This document shows, piece by piece, positions 27,767-36,707 of a stretch of DNA of 64,000 bases; position 1 is the first letter of the stretch; every line of letters starts with the position of its first letter. Below the pieces are notes generated by a model, which was not told where the DNA came from, did no database searches, and saw only the letters and a program-made list of their open reading frames with translations. This DNA is from Akkermansiaceae bacterium (lineage in GTDB: Bacteria; Verrucomicrobiota; Verrucomicrobiia; Verrucomicrobiales; Akkermansiaceae). Location of the stretch: contig CAIVKO010000114.1 in NCBI GenBank assembly GCA_903906515.1, forward strand, positions 1-64,000. The letters are read 5' to 3'. Position numbers and translations under genes: made by a program.

Positions 27767-28060
27767 GGGGAGCAGATTATGTGGTTTTTCCGCTCACGGG
27801 AAGCTGAATTTTGGAGATGGAATTCGAAGTTCACTCTCGGCAAATACGGGGAAGGAAACCGCAGCGGTATTTAAAAAGTCCACCTGCAGGTTTGATTCGG
27901 TTTTCGGATTTAAACACCCTAATCACGCGGCATTTCCAATCTCCAATCTCCGGCTCGACATTCCGTTGGGATTCCATAGCGTGGCTCTTTCCGCAATCCT
28001 CCGCAGCCCCGTGATTTTCATAAGACTTCTGCTGCGGCGGATAGACCGTTCTTCCTCCCT
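27767..28060. other. Divergent intergenic region between fur-like gene and rlmN
   Basis: This 294-bp spacer holds the promoters of the two divergent genes. I see AT-rich patches (TATTTAAAAAG near 27868) and a short repeat of the form AATCTCCAATCTCC near 27940, but no clear hairpin, tRNA or open reading frame. Confidence 0.3.
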
Positions 28061-29137
28061 ATGCCACTGCCCGCCCTCACAGGACTCGATCCGGATGCTC
28101 TCGCCGAATGGCTGAAGGCCGAAAACGAACCCTCGTTCCGTGCAGCGCAAATCCTTGAATGGGTTTGGAAAAAAAAGGCCGCTTCCTTCGATGCGATGAG
28201 CAACCTACCCGCCGCGCTGCGCGGAAAATTGGCGGAATCGTTCCGCTTGTCGGCGTTGGAACACACATACACCCAGGGTTCTGCCGATACGACCCGCAAG
28301 TTCCTATTCCGCCTGCACGATGGTCGTTATGTGGAAAGTGTGTTGATCCCGGCCAACCCGGCGCTTTACGGCGAGAAATCCGACCGCCGCACGCTCTGTG
28401 TTTCCTCACAGGTCGGTTGCGCCTATGGCTGCAAATTCTGCGCGTCGGGACTCGACGGTTTCACCCGCAATCTCGACGCCTCGGAAATCGTCAGCCAGGT
28501 CATCGCCGCTGAGCAGATCTCCGGGGAACGGGTGGACAACCTCGTCTTCATGGGCATGGGAGAACCTCTCGCCAATCTCAACCATCTTCTCGCCGCCATC
28601 GCCCTCATCACCGGGGAAAAAACCCTGCAACTCGGAGCACGTCACCTGACGATCTCGACCTCCGGCCTGGTCCCGCAAATCCGCGAGCTCGCCACCCACC
28701 CGCAACAGATCCGCCTCGCCATCTCGCTGCACGGTGCCACCGACGAGGTCCGCCAACAAATCATGCCGGTCAATAAAAAGTGGCCGGTTGCAGAACTCTT
28801 CGACGCTCTCGATTTCTGGAACTCGAAAAAAGGCCAGAAACTCACGCTCGAATACATTTTGATCGATGGCGTCAACGATTCGCCGGAACAAGCCACCATC
28901 CTCGCCCGCCACGCCCGCCGCACCCAAGCGAAGGTGAACCTCATTCCCTACAACACCGTGGAGGGACTCGATTGGAAACGCCCGTCGGACGCCCGCTGCC
29001 GCGCCTTCCGCGAGATCCTGAAAACCGCGGGAGTCACCGCCAACCTCCGCCTCGAAAAAGGCGGCGACATCGATGCCGCCTGCGGCCAACTCCGCCTCAA
29101 GCAGGAAACGAAGGAAGGCATCATCGGCTCTCCGTAA
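28061..29137 (+). CDS. rlmN: 23S rRNA A2503 / tRNA A37 C2-methyltransferase
   Basis: RlmN is a radical-SAM enzyme that methylates C2 of A2503 in 23S rRNA and A37 in some tRNAs. The 358-residue protein has the 4Fe-4S motif C-AYG-C-KF-C (VGCAYGCKFCASGLDGFTRN), the GGEP-like loop VFMGMGEPLAN, SISLHG-type LAISLHGATDEVR, LEYILIDGVND and NLIPYNTVEG. The C-terminal essential Cys lies in IDAACGQLRLK, and an N-terminal HhH-like accessory domain (AAQILEWVWKKKAASFDAMS) is present. All key residues are intact. The start ATG follows TCTTCCTCCCT without a Shine-Dalgarno sequence. Confidence 0.96.
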   Translation: MPLPALTGLDPDALAEWLKAENEPSFRAAQILEWVWKKKAASFDAMSNLPAALRGKLAESFRLSALEHTYTQGSADTTRKFLFRLHDGRYVESVLIPANPALYGEKSDRRTLCVSSQVGCAYGCKFCASGLDGFTRNLDASEIVSQVIAAEQISGERVDNLVFMGMGEPLANLNHLLAAIALITGEKTLQLGARHLTISTSGLVPQIRELATHPQQIRLAISLHGATDEVRQQIMPVNKKWPVAELFDALDFWNSKKGQKLTLEYILIDGVNDSPEQATILARHARRTQAKVNLIPYNTVEGLDWKRPSDARCRAFREILKTAGVTANLRLEKGGDIDAACGQLRLKQETKEGIIGSP

Positions 29138-29243
29138 CCGGCGGTAGGCCCACCCCGCCGCAGGCATTTGATTTTCCTGCGGATTTCAGACGATCCGGGC
29201 TGGTCATGGGCCGCCCAAACCGCCATGCTTCGCGAGTCCGATC

Positions 29244-31802
29244 ATGTTCAAGCCGCATTTTCTGCTCATTTTGCTCGCCATGCAGTCCGCCCTGCCGGGG
29301 CAGGATGTGAACGATCTGATGCGCAAAGGTGACGATGCCCTCAACGCCGGATTGTGGGAAATGGCGGCTCTGCATTTCGATCAATGCCTGACCCGGAAAA
29401 ATACCATAGCCTCGCAAAAATCCGAGATCGCCATCCGTCTCGCGGAGGCATGGGTGCGCGATAAAAAACCGGCGGAAGCGCTTGCGCTGCTCGATCAATC
29501 ATTCGTTTCCAAGCATCCCGCAGCCCCGTTTTGGAAAGGGTTGGCCCTGCTAGAACTGGGTCGTCTCGCCGACGCGGCGGGTTGCCTGTCGCCATTATTG
29601 GAAAATCTGGAGAGTCCTTTCTTCGCCGAGGCCGGATTCACGATTGAAAGCATTCAGGTGGCGTTGGGAACCCCCGAGGCGGCGCTCGAAACACTTGCGA
29701 TTCTGGCTCGCAATCCCGACCCCGCCCTTGGCACCAAGGCCCGCCTACACCGAATGGAGATTTTATTGGATTGCGGTCGTCACAAGGAGGCGCGTGAGGC
29801 GATGCCTCAGGAAACGGCGCTCAAGCCGGCGGACCGTCCGATCACCGCGTTTCTGGAGGCCCAATTGCAGCTCGCGGAAGGCCACCCTGAAGAGGCTGCG
29901 GCAGGATTCCAAACATTGGTGGACCAACCTGAGGGGCAGTCTTCCCACCGCTATCATCTGGCGGCGCTCGGTTTGGCAGATGCCCTCCGTACTGCCAAAA
30001 AAACCGATGAAGCCGCATCGTTCCTGCTTTCCTTTATCCAAGCCCATCAGGAATCGGCGTATCTCGAACCCCTGTTCGGCAGGCTTCTGGAGTGCCTGCC
30101 CGCGACCCCATCCATCACGGACTCGGTTCTTGTTAGACTCGTCGAATGGATCACACCTTGCGAAACCCCGTTTGCCGGGGCCATCGCGAACGTCAATGCC
30201 AGCGCCGCCGCCGTTTTACCGGGCGTCCCTGCAGCCGATAGCGATCTGTTGGTTTATGCGATGTTCACCCGTGCCACCGGCCTGCTGCGCATCCACTCTC
30301 CGGAAGCCCGCGCGGAATCCATCCAACTCCTCACCCGACTCCGCTTGGAAAATCCCGTTCACCCGCTTGCGGACCGCGCGCTTTTCGAAACCGCTCGATT
30401 GTTTCTCAACGAAGGTCTAACCGAGCGGGCGCTCGGCATTCTGGATACATTGAGAGAAACCGCGAAACTCACTGGAATGCGAGGATCCGCCGCTTTTGTC
30501 CAAGCCAGCAACGCCTATGCGCGCGACGATAAAAAGGCCGCGCTGGAGTTGTTCGAAGAGGCCGCCCGCAACCTCTCTAAAAACGAATCCAAAACCGCAG
30601 GCCTCAACGCCGCCATCGTCGCATTGTCCGGTGCCGCAGGCTCCACCCCCGTGATCAACAAGGATCACCTCGAAGGTGGGGCCATCACCGCCGATCTCGA
30701 ATTGGAACGCGCGCTTTCGACCAGCGCGCCCGACGCCAGAAAAAGCGCGATCGAGGATTTCATCACCAAACACCCCGACCACCCGAGGCTCTCCGAAGCG
30801 CGCCTTGCGGCGGCGGAGGCCGCTCTAACTGGAATTCGCCCGGACCTTCCATTCGCACGCGCACAATTGGATACATTGGCCGCGAGCACTGAAAATGCCG
30901 GTGATCTCCCGACTTCCCGCATCGCGTGGCTCCGTCTCCGCATCGATGACATCTCGGATGATCCCTCCGCCGCCATCGGCAATGCCAGAGAGTTTCTCAA
31001 ACAATATCCCGCAGATTCCGCCGCCCCGGATGCGTCGTTCATTCTCGGCCGCAACCTTTTCCGCACGCAGAATTACAACGATGCCCGGCTGGTGTTGGAA
31101 AAACTCGCCGCTTCCGCACCCGATTCACCCCGCGCCCAGGCCGCCTGGCTGCTCGCCGCGCGCTCGGCCGCGCTCGTCCCCACCAGCCAATCCCAGCAAG
31201 AGGCTCTCACCCTCTTCGATAAAGTCGCCAAATCAAAAGCATCCGTGGCTCCCGTCGCGATGTTGGAGAAAGGTCGGCTGCTCATCGATATGAACCGCCT
31301 TGCGGAAGCCGCCGGATTCCTCCGGCCATGGTTCGACTCTCTCAAGCAAACCGATCCCCTCCATCTTCCGGTCGGACTTTTGTTAGGCGAGGCGATCTAC
31401 GCGCAGGGGAGCGCCAACCCGACCTCGCTGCCGGACGCTCTCGCGGTGTATGACAAACTGCTGGAACACGCTGACAAGGAGCCCGCCGTTTTCAATCGCA
31501 TCCAATATCTGCGGGGTCGCACGCTTGAGCAAATCCCTGATGAGAAGGACCCGTCCCGCAAACGCGAGAAGCAGGCATTCATCGCCTATTACTCGGTATT
31601 GGAAACCAACGGCCCGCCCGCGGAATGGCATTACTTCGAACTCTGCGGATTCCGCGCCCTCACCCTGCTCGAAAACGCGGGTCGTTGGCCCGCCGCCATC
31701 GCCTGCGCAAAAAAAATCGCCTCATTCAAAGGCCCGCGCGCTGCGGAAGCCAACACCCACGCCAGCCAACTCCAGCTCAAACACATGATCTGGGAAGATT
31801 GA
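29244..31802 (+). CDS. Exported tetratricopeptide-repeat protein
   Basis: The 852-residue protein starts MFKPHFLLILLAMQSALPGQ with a signal peptide. The rest is almost entirely helical TPR-like repeats, e.g. DALNAGLWEMAALHFDQCL, ALALLDQSFVSKHPAAPFWK, RTQNYNDARLVLEKLAASAP and EAAGFLRPWF. No enzymatic motif is visible. It resembles large YbgF/BamD-like or generic TPR scaffold proteins of the envelope; the partner is unknown. It is followed by dapB after 56 bp of an AT-rich direct-repeat spacer (AGACGCAAGA, CAAATCTCAAAT). Confidence 0.82.
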   Translation: MFKPHFLLILLAMQSALPGQDVNDLMRKGDDALNAGLWEMAALHFDQCLTRKNTIASQKSEIAIRLAEAWVRDKKPAEALALLDQSFVSKHPAAPFWKGLALLELGRLADAAGCLSPLLENLESPFFAEAGFTIESIQVALGTPEAALETLAILARNPDPALGTKARLHRMEILLDCGRHKEAREAMPQETALKPADRPITAFLEAQLQLAEGHPEEAAAGFQTLVDQPEGQSSHRYHLAALGLADALRTAKKTDEAASFLLSFIQAHQESAYLEPLFGRLLECLPATPSITDSVLVRLVEWITPCETPFAGAIANVNASAAAVLPGVPAADSDLLVYAMFTRATGLLRIHSPEARAESIQLLTRLRLENPVHPLADRALFETARLFLNEGLTERALGILDTLRETAKLTGMRGSAAFVQASNAYARDDKKAALELFEEAARNLSKNESKTAGLNAAIVALSGAAGSTPVINKDHLEGGAITADLELERALSTSAPDARKSAIEDFITKHPDHPRLSEARLAAAEAALTGIRPDLPFARAQLDTLAASTENAGDLPTSRIAWLRLRIDDISDDPSAAIGNAREFLKQYPADSAAPDASFILGRNLFRTQNYNDARLVLEKLAASAPDSPRAQAAWLLAARSAALVPTSQSQQEALTLFDKVAKSKASVAPVAMLEKGRLLIDMNRLAEAAGFLRPWFDSLKQTDPLHLPVGLLLGEAIYAQGSANPTSLPDALAVYDKLLEHADKEPAVFNRIQYLRGRTLEQIPDEKDPSRKREKQAFIAYYSVLETNGPPAEWHYFELCGFRALTLLENAGRWPAAIACAKKIASFKGPRAAEANTHASQLQLKHMIWED

Positions 31803-31858
31803 GACGCAAGACTTCAAGACACAAGACGCAAGATCAGATTTCAAATCTCAAATCACTT

Positions 31859-32596
31859 ATGCTCAACCTACTCATTACAGGAAAATCCGGCCGGATGGGC
31901 CACGCTTTGTTAGAATCAGCGGCGGCCAATCCGGATGTCACCGTCACCGCGACCCATGATCTTGGCGAGGATCTGGACGCCGCCGTGCAGAAGGCCTCGT
32001 GCATCATTGATTTCACCGTGCACTCGTTCACCACGCAGGTGGTGGAGGCCGCGTTGAAACACGGAATGCATTTGATCATCGGCACCACCGGCCACAGTGA
32101 TGATGAACGCGCCGTGATCCGCGAGGCGGCGAAAACCATACCTATCGTTTACGCCTCCAACTATTCGGTGGGAGTCAACACCCTGTTCTGGCTCACCCGC
32201 CAGGCCGCACGCATCCTCACCCAAGACCGCTTCGACATCGAGGTCACCGAGATGCACCACCGCCACAAGATAGATTCGCCCTCCGGGACCGCGCGCACGC
32301 TGTTGGAAATCCTCAACGAGGAAACCGGCACTTCCTATCAGAATGACGTCACCCACGGACGGTTCGGCAACATCGGCCCGCGCCCACCGAAGGAAATCGG
32401 CATGCACACACTGCGCGGTGGTGATGTGGTTGGGGATCACACGGTGATGTTCGCCGCGGATGGAGAACGTGTGGAACTCACCCACAAGGCATCCTCCCGC
32501 CTCACCTTCGCCGCAGGTGCGGTCCGCGCCGCCGTATGGCTACAGGACAAACCTCCGGGTCTCTACAACATGCAGGATGTGCTCGGCCTGAAATAA
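31859..32596 (+). CDS. dapB: 4-hydroxy-tetrahydrodipicolinate reductase
   Basis: DapB catalyses the NAD(P)H-dependent step of diaminopimelate/lysine synthesis. The start is ATG 31859 (MLNLLITGKSGRMGHALLES), where the dinucleotide-binding loop GKSGRMG begins at residue 8; the longer upstream frame overlaps the TPR gene. Other landmarks are IDFTVHSFTT, LIIGTTGHSDDE, YASNYSVGVN and the catalytic motif EMHHRHKIDSPSGTA. At 245 residues it is on the short side but complete. Confidence 0.94.
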   Translation: MLNLLITGKSGRMGHALLESAAANPDVTVTATHDLGEDLDAAVQKASCIIDFTVHSFTTQVVEAALKHGMHLIIGTTGHSDDERAVIREAAKTIPIVYASNYSVGVNTLFWLTRQAARILTQDRFDIEVTEMHHRHKIDSPSGTARTLLEILNEETGTSYQNDVTHGRFGNIGPRPPKEIGMHTLRGGDVVGDHTVMFAADGERVELTHKASSRLTFAAGAVRAAVWLQDKPPGLYNMQDVLGLK

Positions 32597-32657
32597 TCAG
32601 GATCTCACATCCCGAATTTCAAATCTCAAATCTCAAATTCCGAATCACCCGTCCTCC
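32597..32657. repeat. AT-rich AAATCTC direct-repeat spacer
   Basis: The short gap between dapB and the HtrA-like gene contains tandem AATTTCAAATCTCAAATCTC, ending CAAATTCC. The same type of string occurs before dapB (31837-31856) and, less regularly, near 27930. It may be a slippage-prone spacer; no function is visible. Confidence 0.5.
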
Positions 32658-34118
32658 ATGCGCCTGCTCATTCTTCCCTTGTTATGGGTTTCCGCCGTCT
32701 CGGCGGTGGCCGACGTCAAATCCTCAGTAGTTAGAATCAACTCCACCCAGCAGTCATGGAACCCGTGGCAGCCATGGGAAAAGAATGCTCCCAACCGCCG
32801 CCGGGCACTTGCCGCGATTGTCGGGCCGCAGCGCGTGCTCACCACATCCGAGTTGGTGGCGGATGCGACCTATTTGGAATTCGAGTCTGCGGATGGCACC
32901 CGCTTCGCGCCGGCCAAGGTGATCGCGGTCGATTACGAGGCCAATCTGGCGCTGCTGGGACCCGCTTCGGAAAAGGAAGGTGCGGGGTTTTTCAAGGGCA
33001 CGGTTCCATTCAAAATCACCACTCCATGCAAAATCGGCAACACCCTTCAGATCGTGCAGGTTGAGGAAAACGGCGCGGCTCTTCTAACACCCGGCACCCT
33101 GCAAAGCATTGATCTCAGCGGGGATTTTCTGCCAGGCCAGAGTTTCCTCACCTACATGGTCAAGGCCTCGATGCAGAGCGCGGCGGGCAGTTACTCGCTC
33201 CCGGTCACAGATGGCGGGAAGCTGGCGGGCGTCCTCATCAGTTACAATGCCAAGGACCAGATCTGCGATGTCACCGCCACTGACATCATCATCCGTTTCC
33301 TGAAAAATACCACCAATGGTGAATACAAGGGGTTTCCCAGCCTGGGAGTAACCATCGCTCGCACCGAGGACTCTGCCTTCCGCCAGTGGTTGAAACTCGG
33401 AGAAGACCAGGGCGGCGTCTTCATCCATAGCGTGCGCAAGGGCGGCGCGGCCGAAGCCGCCGGCGTGAATAAGAACGATGTCCTGCTGGCCGTGGATGGC
33501 CAAGCCATCGACCGCCGTGGGTATTACTCACATCCTACCTATGGCAGCCTGTCATGGGGACACCTCATCCGCGGCGAGAAATCCACCGGCGATACGGTCA
33601 ATCTCTCGCTCTGGCGCGATGGCAAACCCCTTGAAATCAAGGCCAAGCTCACCCACGAGGATAATGCATCGAGCCTCGTTCCTAACCAACTTTTCGACAA
33701 AGCACCGAACTATCTGGTCAAAGGCGGCCTCGTTTTCCAAGAGCTTTCCCTACCGATTCTCGAAGGTTTCGGCGAGGAATGGCAATCCCGCGCGCCGCTT
33801 GCACTGCTGGACGCCTATCAGAATCCCGACAAGTATGAGCAATCCATGGACCGCGTGGTTTTCCTCAGTGGAGTGGTCCCGACGCCCGCCACCGTCGGTT
33901 ATGAATCCCTCCGCAACCTGGTCATCCGCAAGGTCAACGGCAAGGAGATCCGCAACTTGAAATGCCTCATCGCCGCCTTCAAGGAAAACACCGGAAAATC
34001 CCACTCTATCGAGTTCGCCGATGAAAACCTGACCGTTCATCTCGACGAAGCCGTCTCCTCAGCGGTTGACGCCCAACTCGTCGAGCGGGGAATCACCCGG
34101 CTCTCCCATGCGGAATGA
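32658..34118 (+). CDS. HtrA-like PDZ protein with a degenerate protease site
   Basis: The 486-residue exported protein has a signal peptide (MRLLILPLLWVSAVSAVADV) and a trypsin-like fold resembling HtrA/DegP followed by a PDZ domain (SLGVTIARTEDSAFRQWLKL, GGVFIHSVRKGGAAEAAGV, KNDVLLAVDGQAID) and a second PDZ-like C-terminal region. The HtrA His motif TNAHVV is replaced by TTSELVAD, the Asp motif TDLALL by ANLALL, and the GNSGGP serine loop by AAGSYSLPV. The catalytic His and Asp therefore look lost, although a Ser may remain. Its role may be binding of unfolded or envelope proteins rather than proteolysis. A convergent palindromic element follows. Confidence 0.82.
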   Translation: MRLLILPLLWVSAVSAVADVKSSVVRINSTQQSWNPWQPWEKNAPNRRRALAAIVGPQRVLTTSELVADATYLEFESADGTRFAPAKVIAVDYEANLALLGPASEKEGAGFFKGTVPFKITTPCKIGNTLQIVQVEENGAALLTPGTLQSIDLSGDFLPGQSFLTYMVKASMQSAAGSYSLPVTDGGKLAGVLISYNAKDQICDVTATDIIIRFLKNTTNGEYKGFPSLGVTIARTEDSAFRQWLKLGEDQGGVFIHSVRKGGAAEAAGVNKNDVLLAVDGQAIDRRGYYSHPTYGSLSWGHLIRGEKSTGDTVNLSLWRDGKPLEIKAKLTHEDNASSLVPNQLFDKAPNYLVKGGLVFQELSLPILEGFGEEWQSRAPLALLDAYQNPDKYEQSMDRVVFLSGVVPTPATVGYESLRNLVIRKVNGKEIRNLKCLIAAFKENTGKSHSIEFADENLTVHLDEAVSSAVDAQLVERGITRLSHAE

Positions 34119-34159
34119 GGATTCATATTATTGTTAGATATTGACTGAATCCTGCAGAA

Positions 34160-34298
34160 GGCAGGGATCCGACCTCCGGTCGGTCCATGAGCATGAGACG
34201 TGAATACATGGAGAATGAGAGGATCGCGGAAGCTGAAAACATTCGCTCAGCCCATTCTCATCTCATGCTCATGGACCGCTCGGAGACCGGTCCCTGCC
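34160..34298. repeat. GGACCG palindromic intergenic element, copy D
   Basis: It has ends GGCAGGGATCCGACCTCCGG and the inverse GGACCGCTCGGAGACCGGTC, then CCTGCC. The inner arms here extend further (CCATGAGCATGAGA / TCTCATGCTCATGG), making a very long cruciform. It lies between convergent genes, where it could also act as a two-way terminator. Confidence 0.85.
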
Positions 34299-34316
34299 AT
34301 TTTCAAGGCAGTCTTC

Positions 34317-34991
34317 TCAAAGAAGCGGTGTGAGTTCCAGCTTGCGGAATTCGACTTCCACGCCTTCGGCTTGCAGTGCGATTTTTCCTTTACTGACGGT
34401 GCTGTTGAATCCGTTGTTCACCAGATCGCCGTTCACGTGGACCTTGATTTCGGCGCCTTTGCACTCGATTTCCATGGTGTTCCATTCGCCGAGGGGCTTC
34501 TCGGAGCTTTCAGTTAGATTGATAATACGTCGGGCATCGGTCTTCTCTCCGCCGAATTTCTGGGATGCATCCTTTCGAGGGCGGCGTTTTTCCATGTCCG
34601 GCACTTCGATGTTCTCACCGATGCACCAGAAATCACCCGCTTCTCCGGACTGCATTTGCACTTCGACGGATTTCGGAAACATGTTGTAAAGGTAGCGGGG
34701 CGTCGAGGCATGGACGAGCACGCCGCAATTGCCCGCTTCCTTGGCAAACCGGTATTCGACCACGAGCTTGTAGTTGGAGAATTCCTTTTCGGTGACGAGG
34801 TGGCCGCCCGGTTTGCCGAGGCTCACCAGTTTGCCATCGCGGACAATGAAGACGGGGGGCAGGTTCGGATCTTCGTCGGCTTTGGGCACGTCGCTTTTCC
34901 ATCCAGTCAGGGTTTTCCCGTCGAAAAGGGATGTGGGTTCGGCCGCGAGAAGCGGAAATGTGATGGATAAAAGACAAAGGAGTTGTTTCAT
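34317..34991 (-). CDS. 3-keto-disaccharide hydrolase family (DUF1080) protein
   Basis: The start is ATG 34991 (MKQLLCLLSITFPLLAAEP), giving a signal peptide; the frame upstream is not signal-like. The 224-residue mature protein is one DUF1080 jelly-roll domain: TSLFDGKTLTGWKSDVPKA, FIVRDGKLVSLGKPGGHLV, NYKLVVEYRFAKEAGNCGVL, QMQSGEAGDFWC, PLGEWNTMEIECKGAEIKVH, VNNGFN and IALQAEGVEVEFRKLEL. Related proteins cleave 3-keto-glycosides or bind carbohydrate in the periplasm. It follows the sulfatase gene by 46 bp in the same direction, so a joint role in breaking down a sulfated glycan is a reasonable inference. Confidence 0.9.
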   Translation of the reverse strand: MKQLLCLLSITFPLLAAEPTSLFDGKTLTGWKSDVPKADEDPNLPPVFIVRDGKLVSLGKPGGHLVTEKEFSNYKLVVEYRFAKEAGNCGVLVHASTPRYLYNMFPKSVEVQMQSGEAGDFWCIGENIEVPDMEKRRPRKDASQKFGGEKTDARRIINLTESSEKPLGEWNTMEIECKGAEIKVHVNGDLVNNGFNSTVSKGKIALQAEGVEVEFRKLELTPLL

Positions 34992-35037
34992 CATGGTCGG
35001 GCTCATACGTGGGGTGGATGGGATGTTGATCAAAAAA

Positions 35038-36600
35038 TCATCTCAGCGGCGCGCTGCGACCGGAGGATTTGCTCTTGTCCAGCAGGGCTTTGAGCTCCTT
35101 GGCGATCTCGGGATGTTTCTTGTAGAGGTTGCGGGTTTCGCCGGGATCCTCTGCCAGATTGTAGAGTTGTCCCGGGGCGTCCGGCGCGTCTTCCGGAAGG
35201 ATGTAGGGTTTGAGTTCGGCGCTCTTTTCGTAGTTGTTTCCACCGGAGTTCTTGTGGTCTAGGTATTTCCAATCGCCACGCCGAATCGCGAGATCAAATG
35301 TCCATGTTTCGTGGAGGGTGAATTCCCTGACTGATTTTCCATGGTCGTTTCCGGTGAGCACCGGCAGCATGTCAAAGCTGTCCTCGGCGGCATCCGCGGG
35401 GAGTTTCGTGCCGACGATCGCCGCGCATGTTGCCATCACATCGGTGCCGCACAGGGTTTGCGAGGTCCGTGATCCCGGCTGAATGGTGCCCGGCCAACGT
35501 GTGATGAAGGGCACGCGGTGACCGCCTTCCCATTGGTCGCGTTTCACTCCACGCCATGGTCGAGCGCCATCGTGCTGATAGTCCTTGCGCATGTTGACCA
35601 CGCTGGTGACCTCCGGCCCGTTGTCACTGGTGAGAATGACGAGTGTGTTGTCTGCAAGTCCGAGCGCGTCGAGCTTGGCCATCAAGGTGCCGACGATGTG
35701 GTCGAACTCGGCGATGAAGTCGCCGTGCGGACCGGCTTTGGTTTTTCCCTGGAAATCCTTTCCGGGCAGCGATGGCAGATGCACCGCCTGGGCGGAGTGG
35801 AACAGAAAGAACGGTTTCTGCGGCGATTTGGCGGCATGTTCTTCGAGGAAACGCAGACTCTTGTTGAGGAAGATCATGTCGATTTCATTCATGTCGAAAT
35901 CCGGCGCGATCATTCCCGTGCGGCAGTCCTCGGTGTAGGGATTCACCGGCAGTTTGCTTTTGTCGAGCATTCGCGTGGGAGGCACGGGGATGCGTTCGCC
36001 GTCGATGAAGGCGTAGAGCCAGTCGGTGTTCGGGCAGCAGGCGGTGCCGAAGAATTGATCGAAGCCACGGTGGATCGGTGAGTCGGGGATGGGACGGGTG
36101 AAATCGATGCGTTTGACCGCCTCCAGACCGCCCTTGAGGATGGGTTTCCCCTGGTCATCAAGAAATGTTAGACCGACATGCCACTTGCCGAACATCGCGG
36201 TGGCATAACCTTTTCCACGCAGCATTTCCGGCAGGGTCAGGCGGTCCGGTTCGATCATGTTAGGTCCGCCGGCACCCGTGAAGATGCTTTTGTTTCCCGT
36301 GCGGAACGCCATGCGGCCGGTGAGGATGCTGTAACGCGCGGGTGTGCAAACGGTGGCCGGACTGTGTGCGTCGGTGAATGTCATGCCCTGTGCGGCAAGC
36401 CGGTCGATGTGAGGAGTGGGAATTTTCGATTCCGGATTGTAACAGCCGACGTCACCGTAGCCGAGGTCGTCGGCAAGGATGAAAAGGATGTTCGGGGGTG
36501 TCTCCGCCGCCTGCAGGGTCATGCAGTTGCTTAGCGCGGCGAGCAGGATTGCGGTGGTCACAGGCGATAGGAGCTTTTCAATCCGGATGCGTGTTTTCAT
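35038..36600 (-). CDS. Exported sulfatase (S1 family, arylsulfatase-like)
   Basis: The start is ATG 36600 (MKTRIRIEKLLSPVTTAILL); the signal peptide ends near LQAAE. The 520-residue protein has the metal site PPNILFILADDLGYGDVGCY, the formylglycine motif C-T-P-A-R (HSPATVCTPARYSILTGR), GKWHVGLTF, and the second metal-binding motif LVILTSDNGPEV. The C-terminal subdomain is complete (GQLYNLAEDPGETRNLY). It would remove sulfate from extracellular glycans or aryl sulfates. It needs a formylglycine-generating enzyme not found in this window. It is the first gene of a unit with the DUF1080 gene. Confidence 0.93.
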   Translation of the reverse strand: MKTRIRIEKLLSPVTTAILLAALSNCMTLQAAETPPNILFILADDLGYGDVGCYNPESKIPTPHIDRLAAQGMTFTDAHSPATVCTPARYSILTGRMAFRTGNKSIFTGAGGPNMIEPDRLTLPEMLRGKGYATAMFGKWHVGLTFLDDQGKPILKGGLEAVKRIDFTRPIPDSPIHRGFDQFFGTACCPNTDWLYAFIDGERIPVPPTRMLDKSKLPVNPYTEDCRTGMIAPDFDMNEIDMIFLNKSLRFLEEHAAKSPQKPFFLFHSAQAVHLPSLPGKDFQGKTKAGPHGDFIAEFDHIVGTLMAKLDALGLADNTLVILTSDNGPEVTSVVNMRKDYQHDGARPWRGVKRDQWEGGHRVPFITRWPGTIQPGSRTSQTLCGTDVMATCAAIVGTKLPADAAEDSFDMLPVLTGNDHGKSVREFTLHETWTFDLAIRRGDWKYLDHKNSGGNNYEKSAELKPYILPEDAPDAPGQLYNLAEDPGETRNLYKKHPEIAKELKALLDKSKSSGRSAPLR

Positions 36601-36707
36601 CGTATTGGGGCGCTTCGTTGGGCTATTACAATACATGACGATACGGATGGCAATGACTCACGTATCAAGCAGGAAGCCGGATGAGAATCTGCGGTGCCCG
36701 CTTCGTC

